A DNA stretch of 30,642 nucleotides from contig CAZABS010000006.1 in the NCBI GenBank assembly GCA_964483635.1, positions 1 through 30,642 on the forward strand, read 5' to 3'. This DNA comes from CAZABS01 sp964483635. GTDB taxonomy: Bacteria > Patescibacteriota > Minisyncoccia > Moranbacterales > UBA1568. The number at the start of each line of letters is the position of its first letter. The stretch's first letter is position 1. Positions 23,229 through 30,613 of the stretch are shown one piece after another. The translations under genes and the position numbers were made by a program. The notes beneath the pieces are model-generated. The model was not told the DNA's origin. It saw nothing but the letters and a program-made list of their open reading frames with translations, and did no database searches.

Positions 23229-24188
23229 GCGTTCGAAATGCGCTATTTGAAGATCGAATAATTTGAAGATTCGAGCATAGAGCGCTTCCATGTATGGTTT
23301 TTCCGCTGCATCAAAATAAAGACCAGGCATAGAGTTGAGCTCGACGATCCAGGGTCGGCCCTCCCGATCGAACATAAGATCGATGGTAAAAATCCTCGGA
23401 GAGAAAGCCTCAAATACTCGATGAGCGTGCTCAATGATAGGGTTGACGGAATAAGGAATTTTTTCTCTTGGGATCATCGTGGTTGTCCCCCCTCGAGCTA
23501 CATTGGCAATGAGACTCCCTAGTTGAGGTTCCCTTGTGTATGCGTACACAAGGTCTTTATCAACAAAAATAAGGCGGAGATCATGTGTTGAACCTCCAAT
23601 ACCGGGGATTCCTGCAGATGAGTCAATAAATTCCTGAACGATATGCTCTCCCTTAATGGCGAGATTTAAACATTCTGCACGGCTGGTAATGTGAACCCCT
23701 TTCCCTCCGCTATCCTGTACCGGTTTTACCACAATCCGTTCTGTTTTGATATGACGAAGAATTAACTCAAGCTGCTCTTGTCCCTTAACAAGCCAACTCT
23801 TTTTACTCCAACGAGAGAAAAGAAGGCTTGTTACAAATTTATTATCTACAAGCCACGTGAATGTTAGATCGTTGATGAATGGGTAATGGAGAGAGATAAG
23901 TTCTTTCTTGTAGTAAGCCTCAGCGCTCGCCTTGGTTTTATCAAAAATAATATCAGGTTTAATGTGCTTAACCTTATTCCAATCCTTTTCTGTGGGCTGA
24001 AAAGCCCAGGCTTCTTGGAACTCGTATTTCTCATAGTCGTACCAATCATACGAGGCGCGATACATTTCGTATCCGTATTCGGCACCGCGCTCGAAGAAAT
24101 GTTCGATAGAAGATCGCGCGTCTTTATTAGCGAAAGGACGGATATTCTTCCCCTTACTTTTTCCGTAGAGGACGAGAATTTTTTTCAT
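23220..24188 (-). CDS. RimK/YheCD-like ATP-grasp ligase, paralogue A
   Basis: Predicted ATP-dependent carboxylate-amine ligase. From the ATG at 24188 it has 322 residues: an N-terminal alpha/beta region ('KKILVLYGKSKG', then 'ASYDWYDYEKYEFQEAWAF'), then the ATP-grasp fold. ATP-binding Lys155 (RIVVKPVQ) and the Gly-rich loop 'DSGGKGVHI' (159-167) are present. 'IVQEFIDSS' and 'HDLRLIFVDK' follow, with the metal-binding set Asp270, Glu283 and Asn285 ('TIDLMFD', 'WIVELNSMPGLYF'). All catalytic positions appear intact. It is clearly homologous over its whole length to the gene at 25390-26328; that alignment supports the 24188 start over a longer frame to 24326. A consensus promoter (24262-24290) lies in the 127-bp spacer upstream, so it can be expressed apart from the rest of the cluster. 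Substrate unknown. Confidence 0.88.
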   Translation of the reverse strand: MKKILVLYGKSKGKNIRPFANKDARSSIEHFFERGAEYGYEMYRASYDWYDYEKYEFQEAWAFQPTEKDWNKVKHIKPDIIFDKTKASAEAYYKKELISLHYPFINDLTFTWLVDNKFVTSLLFSRWSKKSWLVKGQEQLELILRHIKTERIVVKPVQDSGGKGVHITSRAECLNLAIKGEHIVQEFIDSSAGIPGIGGSTHDLRLIFVDKDLVYAYTREPQLGSLIANVARGGTTTMIPREKIPYSVNPIIEHAHRVFEAFSPRIFTIDLMFDREGRPWIVELNSMPGLYFDAAEKPYMEALYARIFKLFDLQIAHFERSA

Positions 24189-24261
24189 AAAAAGAGGTAT
24201 TAAAGAGATTATTTTTTCTGGTGGAAAGAATATTTCTTTTATGATGGAGTAAGAAGTGCTT

Positions 24262-24290
24262 ATTATACCAGGAATCTTCTTCTCTGTCAC
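24262..24290 (-). promoter_or_regulatory. Near-consensus promoter inside the ATP-grasp cluster
   Basis: On the minus strand GTGACA (24285-24290) is a 5/6 match to the -35. TATAAT (24262-24267) is a perfect -10, with a 17-bp spacer. It would drive the last ligase gene (23220-24188) with a leader of about 67 nt, and it is among the strongest promoters visible in the window. Confidence 0.65.
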
Positions 24291-24315
24291 CCCCCCTGTT
24301 TTATTAAAGATACTT

Positions 24316-25320
24316 TTACTGGTCAATCTTTAATGAGGGAAAAAGTTCTTTGAGGAGAATCCCTGATACATCTACTCCAACTCCTTCAACGAGGGGTTTC
24401 TCATGCATGTTGTAATAAGGAAGGGGATTGACCTCAAGAATCACATAAGGAGCTAATGGGCTAGTCAGAGATGGAGTGATAATATCTATACCACCATAAT
24501 TCATACCAAGGACATCCAGTGCTAATATACAGATTTTTCTGAGACGCTCACTGAGGAGGTGGGTGCATTCAATCGATCGCCCTCCATCAGACATGTTAAG
24601 GTTATTTCTTAGTTTTTGAGCATACCCGTTTGGGAGTATTGATTGAAGTGTCAAGCCAGCGCTTCGGAGAGATTCTTTTACTACAGCGTCGATTTTTAAT
24701 TCGAAACCCCGAGACCTTTTTTTGTTAAATGAATCGACGAGCTCTCTAATGGAAGAGTGTCCATCTCCGGTAACTATTGCGGGGAGTTTCTTTACACAAG
24801 AAAGGATGGTTCGCTTAAAAATGAGTACTCGGTATTCTTCTCCGGCGGCCATTTCCTCTACGAGAAATGACTGTTGTTGCCCAGCTGGTTTCAGAGAAGT
24901 CTCTCGAATATAAGCAACTGCTTTTCGAAGCTCAGCTTCGGATTGAATGTTCCAAGTCACCCCTTGAGCAAACCCTTGGTCGAGGGGCTTGGCGATGAGG
25001 GGATATTTTAGCCGTACCCCTACCATTTTTCTTTTGAGTTCAGTATAGGTAGTTGCTAATATCCCTCTTGGCGTCGAAATTCCAATACTGGCGAGAGCGG
25101 CTTTTGTTACCGCCTTGTTTCTTGTCGCTGTATCTGATGACCGCTTGAAAACCGGAATGCAATCCCCGACACAAACAATAGACTTATGTTTATAACTCAG
25201 TACAAGAACTCTAGGCTGTTCAAAGATAATTCGTACTTTCACACCACAACGAATAGCCCTCCTAATAAAGGAACGGAACCCGCCATGTTTGATTTCTTCA
25301 ATATATTTTTTACTCACCAT
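24316..25320 (-). CDS. Cyanophycin-synthetase/GshF-like ATP-grasp ligase
   Basis: A 334-residue ATP-grasp enzyme of a different branch from its neighbours. Motifs follow the ATP-grasp part of cyanophycin synthetase and of the fused glutathione synthetase GshF: 'TATRNKAVTKAALASIGIST' (65-84), Lys111 (LIAKPLDQG), 'FLVEEMAAGEEYRVLIF' (152-168), 'GDGHSSIRELVD' (185-196), 'NGYAQKLRNNLNMSDGG' (231-247), 'GGIDI' with Asp279, and 'VILEVNPLPYYNMH' with Glu296 and Asn298. The N-terminal domain and the C-terminal Mur-ligase domain of true cyanophycin synthetase are missing, so it probably performs a single ligation such as adding an amino acid to a carboxylate. It sits between the two YheCD-like paralogues on the same strand, 69 bp after the upstream gene. 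Confidence 0.88.
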   Translation of the reverse strand: MVSKKYIEEIKHGGFRSFIRRAIRCGVKVRIIFEQPRVLVLSYKHKSIVCVGDCIPVFKRSSDTATRNKAVTKAALASIGISTPRGILATTYTELKRKMVGVRLKYPLIAKPLDQGFAQGVTWNIQSEAELRKAVAYIRETSLKPAGQQQSFLVEEMAAGEEYRVLIFKRTILSCVKKLPAIVTGDGHSSIRELVDSFNKKRSRGFELKIDAVVKESLRSAGLTLQSILPNGYAQKLRNNLNMSDGGRSIECTHLLSERLRKICILALDVLGMNYGGIDIITPSLTSPLAPYVILEVNPLPYYNMHEKPLVEGVGVDVSGILLKELFPSLKIDQ

Positions 25321-25368
25321 ACGAAAAATAAATTAGAATAAAAACTTTTTAGACAACGTGAGTTACAC

Positions 25369-25400
25369 AAAAAAACCAAGGAAGATTTCCTATGTTCCTT
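25369..25400 (-). terminator. Weak intrinsic terminator candidate between two ATP-grasp genes
   Basis: On the minus strand AAGGAA (25395-25400) can pair with TTCCTT (25378-25383), or AGGAA with TTCCT around a 3-nt loop. TGG and seven Ts (25369-25375) follow. The stem is short and overlaps the stop of the upstream gene, so it may only reduce read-through. Confidence 0.3.
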
Positions 25401-26328
25401 TTAGCATCTGAATAAGCCTACCATAAAAGAAATCTCGCGTTTCTTCTTGCCCCGGTTCGAAATAGATGCCGGGTTTTGTGTTTAGTTCAACAATCCAAGG
25501 CTTTTGATCGAGATCGAAAATAAAATCAATTGTATATATTTTTTTCTTGTACTTCGAGAACGCACGTTGAACCGCAGCGGCTACAGGAATAATTGATGAG
25601 GGGAGTTTCCCCAGCGGTATAATTTCCATTTTTCCGCCCTGGGCAACGTTAGCAAGAAGTTTGCCTTGAGCAGGAGTTCTTATATAGCTATAGAGGGGCT
25701 CTTCATTAAGATAGACAACACGAAGATCATGCAGTCCGCTTTTTTGACCCGGTACCCCACCGCTCCCATCAATAAACTCCTGGACCAATATAGGGTAGAA
25801 GAGCTCTTTTGTGAGGGCTTTTTGAGGAGAACCAATAAAAATCCCGCGCCCTCCGCTCCCGAGTTCTGGTTTTAAGACAATCCGATTGGCAGGTATTCGT
25901 CGGAGGGCGTCTTCAAGTTCTGAATGATCCTTAACTCGAATGTAGGGCTTGAAGAACTCTGGTACTAAGCGACTGGCAAGATATTTATTACCAGCGCTTC
26001 GGGTAAACTCTGGATCATTAAGCAGGGGGTATTTCCTAGCCAAAAAAAGCCCCTCCTCCCGGGATTTTTCCTGGGTTGATGTTTTATCATAAATAACATC
26101 TGGTTGTATATCTGTGTACTGTTGCCACTTACCGTTCTTATAACTCCAAGCCTTTGAGAATCGATTATTTTTTGAGTCGTACCATTCAAAGGGAGCTCGA
26201 TAAAAGATGAGACCAACTTTCTCCCCCATTGAGTAAAGCCGCTCATAACTGAGACGATACTTGTCTTCTTTAAAAGGGAGAGAGGCTCCTTTTGGTTGGG
26301 AATACAAGATAAGGGTCGATCGAGTCAT
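25390..26328 (-). CDS. RimK/YheCD-like ATP-grasp ligase, paralogue B
   Basis: Predicted carboxylate-amine ligase of 312 residues, homologous along its whole length to the gene at 23220-24188. Shared landmarks include 'TLILYSQPKG' at the N terminus, 'APFEWYDSKNNRFSKAWSY', 'PDVIYDKTS', Lys153 (RIVLKPELG), the Gly loop 'GSGGRGIFI' (157-165), 'LVQEFIDGSGGVPG', 'LHDLRVVYLNEEPLYSYIR', 'LLANVAQGG' and the metal site 'TIDFIFD...WIVELNTKPGIYF'. The catalytic Asp, Glu and Asn are all present. The start at 26328 is supported by alignment with the paralogue and lies 4 nt after the upstream stop; the frame could begin at 26349 with a 17-bp overlap. Both paralogues keep their active site, so the duplication was probably kept for a second substrate or a second step. 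Confidence 0.88.
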   Translation of the reverse strand: MTRSTLILYSQPKGASLPFKEDKYRLSYERLYSMGEKVGLIFYRAPFEWYDSKNNRFSKAWSYKNGKWQQYTDIQPDVIYDKTSTQEKSREEGLFLARKYPLLNDPEFTRSAGNKYLASRLVPEFFKPYIRVKDHSELEDALRRIPANRIVLKPELGSGGRGIFIGSPQKALTKELFYPILVQEFIDGSGGVPGQKSGLHDLRVVYLNEEPLYSYIRTPAQGKLLANVAQGGKMEIIPLGKLPSSIIPVAAAVQRAFSKYKKKIYTIDFIFDLDQKPWIVELNTKPGIYFEPGQEETRDFFYGRLIQMLKGT

Positions 26329-26332
26329 ATAT

Positions 26333-27745
26333 CTAGCGTTTTGTAACATCTACCAGAAAGTTTCCGAGATTACGTCTTCCAATGATGGCTCTATAGAGGA
26401 GTCCAGAGCGGTCGACGACTGTTGGGTGAGCTGGGATCTCTTGATTATCCATGATAAATGAGAGGTTGACTTTCGGGCGCATCGAGACGCCATTGGACGC
26501 ATAGACAAAGACGATATCTTTTAAATCAGGTTGATCTGGTGTCAGGTATTTTTTCTTCAGGTCTTCTCGGAGAAGATTCCCTTCTTCCTGGGTGGCGGGT
26601 GTTGGTTGAGGGATGGTATCAAAGTATTCAAGCGTTTCCTTGAAACCAAGCTCGATAGCTAATTCACGATCAATGGCACTCGAATCTGCTCCCGTATCAA
26701 TTTTTGCTTCGACTTCAATTTCTTTCCCATTCTTCCCAATAAACTTTACTTTCTCAATTGAACCGATAACGTGTTTTCCTGAGAGCCCCTCGATTTCTTC
26801 TTCGATTTCTCCACCGAAAAGATTCATTCCAACACGTACCCCATGATCGGTACTCTTAATCTTGAGTCCTTGGACTCGATCAAGGCGCTCTTTGAGACCA
26901 GAGAGGTTGGCTGATTGGATCGAAAGTCCTGGTCGAGCATTTATCTCAAGTATTACCGGACCGAGATCACGGTCAATCGCGACATCAGCTCCGAGATAGC
27001 CAAGCCCAGTAATTTTTTGAGCCTCAACAGCCATTTTGAGGATGGTTTTCCAATAAGGGATCTTGATACCAGAAAGAAGAAGACGCGTGTCAGGCACTGT
27101 TTCGAGGATCCGCCCTTTCCCAATGATAGCGGTAGTCGTTGTCCCATTGGCCATATCGATGCCGACACCAATCCCGCCGAGGTGGAGATTGGCCTTCCCT
27201 CCAGATTCTTTGGTAGGGAGGCGGAGCATCGCCATCACCGGCACTTGGTTGAAGACGATGACTCGAATGTCAGGAATCCCTTTCCAACTGTAGGGCTTGA
27301 AGAGCTTGAGAAGTTTGAGGCGCTCTTCAAAAAAAGCCACATCCGGAGTATTTGAAAGTGAGTAGGTCCCATCGAGAATGTTTTCGATGTGACTCTGGAG
27401 ATCTTGAATTGTGACGATACTTCCATCGGCTTTGACCCAGGCGTCACTCCGGCCTTTCTTGCGGGCGAAGACCACGACAATACCCTCACCGCCAAATCCG
27501 CGATTTGGCTTGAGCGCAAACGTATCAGGAAGACTCGCCCAGTCGAATATCTCCAGCTCTTGTTGCGAGCGAATCTTCGCGATGAGCTTTGAGACCGGGA
27601 GGTGCTGAGCAGAGAGGATTTTTTTTGAAAGGAGTTTTTGATCAGCAATTCGTTTGCCGCGCGCAGGGTTAAATGGGCGGATATAATTGAGGTTCCGCGC
27701 GTTCATTCCAAGGAGGGTACGACTCTTCTTCCAAGTCTCAAACAT
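26333..27745 (-). CDS. Alpha-L-glutamate-ligase-like ATP-grasp enzyme fused to a retropepsin-like 'ATP-dependent zinc protease' domain
   Basis: A 470-residue two-domain protein. Residues 1-300 form the RimK-related 'alpha-L-glutamate ligase-like' ATP-grasp family, with the characteristic start 'LLGMNARNLNYIRPFNP' (11-27), 'ADQKLLSKKIL', ATP-binding Lys79 (FALKPNRGFGGEGIVVV), 'IPDIRVIVFNQVPV' and the metal site with Asp254, Glu267 and Asn269 (ADVAID, VILEINARPG). Residues about 328-470 form a domain of the 'ATP-dependent zinc protease'/retropepsin-like family. It has the aspartyl-protease-type motif 'AKIDTGADSSAI' (Asp350) and ends with 'YRAIIGRRNLGNFLVD'. In many proteobacteria these two proteins are separate neighbouring genes, so the fusion is direct evidence that they work together. 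It lies 6 nt after the 7TM gene and 4 nt before the next ligase. A weak AGGA precedes the ATG. Confidence 0.9.
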   Translation of the reverse strand: MFETWKKSRTLLGMNARNLNYIRPFNPARGKRIADQKLLSKKILSAQHLPVSKLIAKIRSQQELEIFDWASLPDTFALKPNRGFGGEGIVVVFARKKGRSDAWVKADGSIVTIQDLQSHIENILDGTYSLSNTPDVAFFEERLKLLKLFKPYSWKGIPDIRVIVFNQVPVMAMLRLPTKESGGKANLHLGGIGVGIDMANGTTTTAIIGKGRILETVPDTRLLLSGIKIPYWKTILKMAVEAQKITGLGYLGADVAIDRDLGPVILEINARPGLSIQSANLSGLKERLDRVQGLKIKSTDHGVRVGMNLFGGEIEEEIEGLSGKHVIGSIEKVKFIGKNGKEIEVEAKIDTGADSSAIDRELAIELGFKETLEYFDTIPQPTPATQEEGNLLREDLKKKYLTPDQPDLKDIVFVYASNGVSMRPKVNLSFIMDNQEIPAHPTVVDRSGLLYRAIIGRRNLGNFLVDVTKR

Positions 27746-27751
27746 AAGATC

Positions 27752-28411
27752 CTAATTTTTGTTGGAGAGAATATGGCGGAAACGGATAAGTTCGAGGAGT
27801 CGAACCCCAGTCCACTTTCCGAGCGCCACATTGATCGCGAAAGTGAGGAGAATAACCCAAGGATACGTCAAGATAAAATTCACGAGTACGGGAAGGCTCA
27901 CGATGAAATACCCAACAATAGAAATGATGAGTGTCTCGCCCGCGAGAATGAGGGCTGTTTTTGAACCCTGCTCGATTTGAGTGGCAACGAATTTTTCGGC
28001 GAGAGTAATGATGATGAGGAGTGGAAAAATATCGACAGAAGCGAGTCCTGTACGATGGAGTGACCCACCAAAGGCAAGAATAAAGAGGACAACAATCGAA
28101 ACAATTGAGAGGGAGATTGCCACTCGAGGAAGGTAGAGAATCCGGAATGCGCGGAGAAAATATCGCGAGAGCATTCCGACGGCGATGACGGCGAGAAAAA
28201 TAGCGATACCGTATTTCAGCCCCTTTTCACCGAAAGCCAAAAAGGCGAAGGTAATGATAGAGGGAGTGTAAATTCCAAAAGCCTTAATCCCAATAATTTG
28301 ACGAAAGAAAGCGACGAGCGTGGCGATCACTGGGAGCATGAGGAGTAAGTAGACCGTTTCGATGGGTACTCCTGCTGAAACAAAAAAATCGATGAGTGGA
28401 TGGTATGTCAT
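27752..28411 (-). CDS. Stand-alone 7TM membrane protein (7TM_transglut-type) without a transglutaminase-like domain
   Basis: A 219-residue, almost entirely hydrophobic protein with about seven helices. The N-terminal part ('IETVYLLLMLPVIATLVAFF', then 'RQIIGIKAFGIYTPSIITFA') and 'LPRVAISLSIVSIVVLFILA' match the 7TM domain that is normally fused to an inactive transglutaminase-like domain. That domain is absent: the protein starts only about 16 residues before the first helix. In other bacteria this 7TM protein is encoded beside an alpha-L-glutamate-ligase-like ATP-grasp gene and a retropepsin-like protease gene, which is the case here. The likely role is membrane anchoring or transport of the ligase product. 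It starts the five-gene cluster, 36 bp after ruvC. Confidence 0.82.
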   Translation of the reverse strand: MTYHPLIDFFVSAGVPIETVYLLLMLPVIATLVAFFRQIIGIKAFGIYTPSIITFAFLAFGEKGLKYGIAIFLAVIAVGMLSRYFLRAFRILYLPRVAISLSIVSIVVLFILAFGGSLHRTGLASVDIFPLLIIITLAEKFVATQIEQGSKTALILAGETLIISIVGYFIVSLPVLVNFILTYPWVILLTFAINVALGKWTGVRLLELIRFRHILSNKN

Positions 28412-28447
28412 AGAGCAATCACAAGTTAAGAATCAAAATAAAAGAGC

Positions 28448-28939
28448 TTATGAATTTTGAGCTGCCTCCATTTTTCTGCGGCTGGCGTGGCAGAGGGCGA
28501 TTGCAAGGGCATCGGCGACATCATCTGGTTTGGGGGTGGTCGGAAGATTGAGGAGTGACTTTACCATCAGTTGAACCTGAGTCTTTTCGGCTCGTCCGTA
28601 ATTTGTCAAAGCTTGTTTTACTTGGAGCGGAGTGTAACCGGCGATTCTAAGCTTTTTATCGGCGAGTGTCAAGAGGATAACCCCGCGTGCTTCAGCGACA
28701 GAAAGGGCTGTTTTTTGATTATTTAAAAAGAAAAGTTTCTCAACCGCGGCTTCGTCTGGACGGAATTGTTTGATAACCATCAGGAGATCATCGCGGAGTT
28801 CTTGGAGTCTTTCTTCAGGAGTATGATTTTTTGGCGTAGAGATATGCCCATATCCAAGAGCTTTTGGCTTCCCTCTAACCAGTTCTATAATACCCCATCC
28901 AATGGTGGCTGTACCAGGATCAATCCCGAGAATTTTCAT
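28448..28939 (-). CDS. ruvC: Crossover junction endodeoxyribonuclease RuvC
   Basis: Resolves Holliday junctions by paired nicking, with RuvAB. The 163 residues open with 'MKILGIDPGTATIGWGII', placing the first catalytic Asp at position 7. The second acidic residue lies in 'DEAAVEKLFFLNNQKTALSV' (Glu about 67), and the last pair in 'KPDDVADALAIALCH' (about 138-145). The intervening 'YTPLQVKQALTNYGRAEKTQ' motif is also typical. Length is normal. It lies 21 bp after the YebC/TACO1 gene, a common pairing. ruvA and ruvB are not in the window. Confidence 0.96.
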   Translation of the reverse strand: MKILGIDPGTATIGWGIIELVRGKPKALGYGHISTPKNHTPEERLQELRDDLLMVIKQFRPDEAAVEKLFFLNNQKTALSVAEARGVILLTLADKKLRIAGYTPLQVKQALTNYGRAEKTQVQLMVKSLLNLPTTPKPDDVADALAIALCHASRRKMEAAQNS

Positions 28940-28960
28940 AGGTCGAGACTTGTATTGAAA

Positions 28961-29680
28961 CTACGCTCGATTATCCCACACCCGCTGAATATCAGGGTGA
29001 TCATCGAGAGTTTCCATGAGCTTCTCAAAGGCTCCTTGATTTTTTTCATCGAGCGCGCTTGTTTGGGAGGGGAGATAGCCGAGAGAAGCACTTTCACAAA
29101 CAAGACTCTTCCCGCGGAAGTATTCTTCAACTACTTGGAGCTTTTCAATAGCTGTAATGACAATAAAGCTCTCCTCGGCCACAAAAAAATCATCTGCCCC
29201 AGAATCGAGTACTTCCGTTTCAAGAGTTTCGGCTGAATTTTTCTCAAGCGAAAAAGTAATCAGTCCCACTCGTCGAAACATGAAACTCACTGCTCCAGTC
29301 GGAACGAATTTTCCCCCACCCTTTGTGAGGATGGACTTCACTTCACTTACGGTGCGGTTTTTGTTATCAGTCGCGGCTTCGATGAGGAGAGCCACTTGAC
29401 CGGGGCCATACGCCTCGTAGGTAAACTCTTCGATTCTCGCCGCGTCCTTGAGTTCTCCGGTACCGCGTTTGATAGCGCGCTCGATGTTTTCTTTGGGCAT
29501 GTTGACGCTTCTTGCGGCATCAATCGCAATCTTGAGGGCGTAGTTTGCTTCAGGATTCCCGCCACCATATTCGGCTGCAATGATAATATTCCTCCCGTAT
29601 TTGGTGAAGATAGCAGCCCGTTTTGCGTCATTCACGCCCTTGGCGCGATGAGTGGTAGCCCAGTGTGAGTGTCCAGACAT
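28961..29680 (-). CDS. YebC/TACO1-family translation/transcription regulator
   Basis: A 239-residue member of the YebC/PmpR/TACO1 family. It starts 'MSGHSHWATTHRAKGVNDAK' and has 'FTKYGRNIIIAAEYGGGNPE', 'NMPKENIERAIKRGTGE', 'YEAYGPGQVALLIEAATDNK' followed by NRTVSEVKSILTKGGG. Family members have been described as DNA-binding regulators and, for the YebC2/TACO1 branch, as factors helping ribosomes past proline-rich stretches; which applies here cannot be told by eye. The length is close to the usual 240-250. A possible promoter (TTGATT, 17 bp, CATCAT) lies just upstream on the minus strand. It precedes ruvC. Confidence 0.93.
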   Translation of the reverse strand: MSGHSHWATTHRAKGVNDAKRAAIFTKYGRNIIIAAEYGGGNPEANYALKIAIDAARSVNMPKENIERAIKRGTGELKDAARIEEFTYEAYGPGQVALLIEAATDNKNRTVSEVKSILTKGGGKFVPTGAVSFMFRRVGLITFSLEKNSAETLETEVLDSGADDFFVAEESFIVITAIEKLQVVEEYFRGKSLVCESASLGYLPSQTSALDEKNQGAFEKLMETLDDHPDIQRVWDNRA

Positions 29681-29744
29681 ATATTGAATAGCTTGTATGA
29701 TGTCTCATCTGAGCCAATAAATCAACCCCCAAGGAAATGAAGCT

Positions 29745-30344
29745 TTATTTCTTCGAGGTTTGGTCTGAAGAAAATCTTTGAGAAATTTTTGCCATGCGAG
29801 TGAGCTCCTCATCATGTTCGTCGCGAACGCGCTTCATGAGGAGATCCTTCACACGGTAAGGATCAGGGACTTGTCGAAAAAGAAACTGTTCTTCCTCGGC
29901 GGCAGTCTGAATCGTCACATCGCCAAAATTGAGAATCGTAGGAATGAGCCCATTGACACTGGTGGTAACATCCTGGATTCGAGAAAATTGGAGTTCGCTC
30001 ACGATGCGCACGAAGAGCCCCTTTTGTTCAATATTAATGATGCGTTCATTGGTCACAATCCAAACATCAAAATAGTAATCAATCCAAATGAGATAGCCAT
30101 AAAGCCAGAGAAAAAGCAGGAGGGTATTTTGGATGAAGAGAAAAAGAATGCGCGTGGCGGGAGTTTCAAGTCCAGGAAAGGAAAGAGGAAGGAGAAAAAT
30201 ACTTCCAAAGACGAGAAGGGTAAATCCGGCGAGTACGAAAAAATGCATGAGAATATTAAACCAGTGACGATGAACCACAGAGAGAATTACTTCGGACGGT
30301 CGTTGCCCTTGAAAATGATAGCGACTGAAGTCGTGCATGTGCAT
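29745..30344 (-). CDS. Membrane protein with bacterial PH (bPH_2/YdbS-type) domain
   Basis: A 199-residue protein with two or more hydrophobic segments (about 34-55 and 62-88) and then a PH-like beta domain recognisable from 'YYFDVWIVTNERIINIEQKG', 'SELQFSRIQDV' and 'ILNFGDVTIQTA' (about 90-155). This is the bPH_2 (formerly DUF304) pattern, in which the phrase VTNERII marks the first strands. The C terminus is charged and cytoplasmic-looking. The function of the family is not well established. It starts 9 bp after the small two-helix membrane protein gene, so the two probably form one transcript. An alternative ATG two codons further in is possible. Confidence 0.82.
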   Translation of the reverse strand: MHMHDFSRYHFQGQRPSEVILSVVHRHWFNILMHFFVLAGFTLLVFGSIFLLPLSFPGLETPATRILFLFIQNTLLLFLWLYGYLIWIDYYFDVWIVTNERIINIEQKGLFVRIVSELQFSRIQDVTTSVNGLIPTILNFGDVTIQTAAEEEQFLFRQVPDPYRVKDLLMKRVRDEHDEELTRMAKISQRFSSDQTSKK

Positions 30345-30353
30345 ACGAATGAA

Positions 30354-30590
30354 CTAAATCGGGAAAAGAGTGGGTTGATTTTGAGGAACGAGTTCTTGAA
30401 GTGGAAGTTGTAAAAAGAGTGCGGCATTGGTGAAGAGGAGAATAGCCGTGACCGCGATAAAGAGGAGTGCCGCAAGTGAGGCAACCCGACGATTGAGCGT
30501 ATAGCGTGAGAGGTGGAAAAGAATGAAAAAACTGGCGAGTGCGAGACCAAGAAATAGAAAGGCGTAGAGAATTCCAAAAAGACCTTGCAT
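30354..30590 (-). CDS. Small two-helix membrane protein, unknown function
   Basis: A 78-residue protein with two predicted membrane helices: 'GLFGILYAFLFLGLALASFF' near the N terminus and 'VASLAALLFIAVTAILLFTN' after a short basic loop (RYTLNRR). The positive loop suggests it lies inside with both ends outside. No family was recognised. Support for it being real comes from the clean helix-loop-helix pattern, the close spacing to the PH-domain membrane protein that follows, and a compact promoter immediately upstream. Confidence 0.65.
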   Translation of the reverse strand: MQGLFGILYAFLFLGLALASFFILFHLSRYTLNRRVASLAALLFIAVTAILLFTNAALFLQLPLQELVPQNQPTLFPI

Positions 30591-30613
30591 AGTATTTGTT
30601 TTCTCCAGTATAC
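30588..30613 (-). promoter_or_regulatory. Compact promoter with very short leader before the two-helix membrane protein
   Basis: On the minus strand TATACT (30607-30612) is followed by GGAGAAAACAAATACT and the ATG at 30590. The string is nearly identical to the one before the pilin-peptidase gene at 7053-7078. The predicted leader is about 10 nt. The -35 region is poor. Confidence 0.5.

Noticed and set aside
24316..25320. True cyanophycin synthetase
   Set aside because: Only the ATP-grasp part is present; the C-terminal Mur-ligase-like domain and the N-terminal domain are missing and no cyanophycinase is nearby.
23220..28411. Classical graspetide (microviridin-type) cluster
   Set aside because: The ligases are of RimK-related, YheCD-like and cyanophycin-synthetase-like types, there is no recognised precursor or transporter, and the 7TM/retropepsin partners point to a different system.
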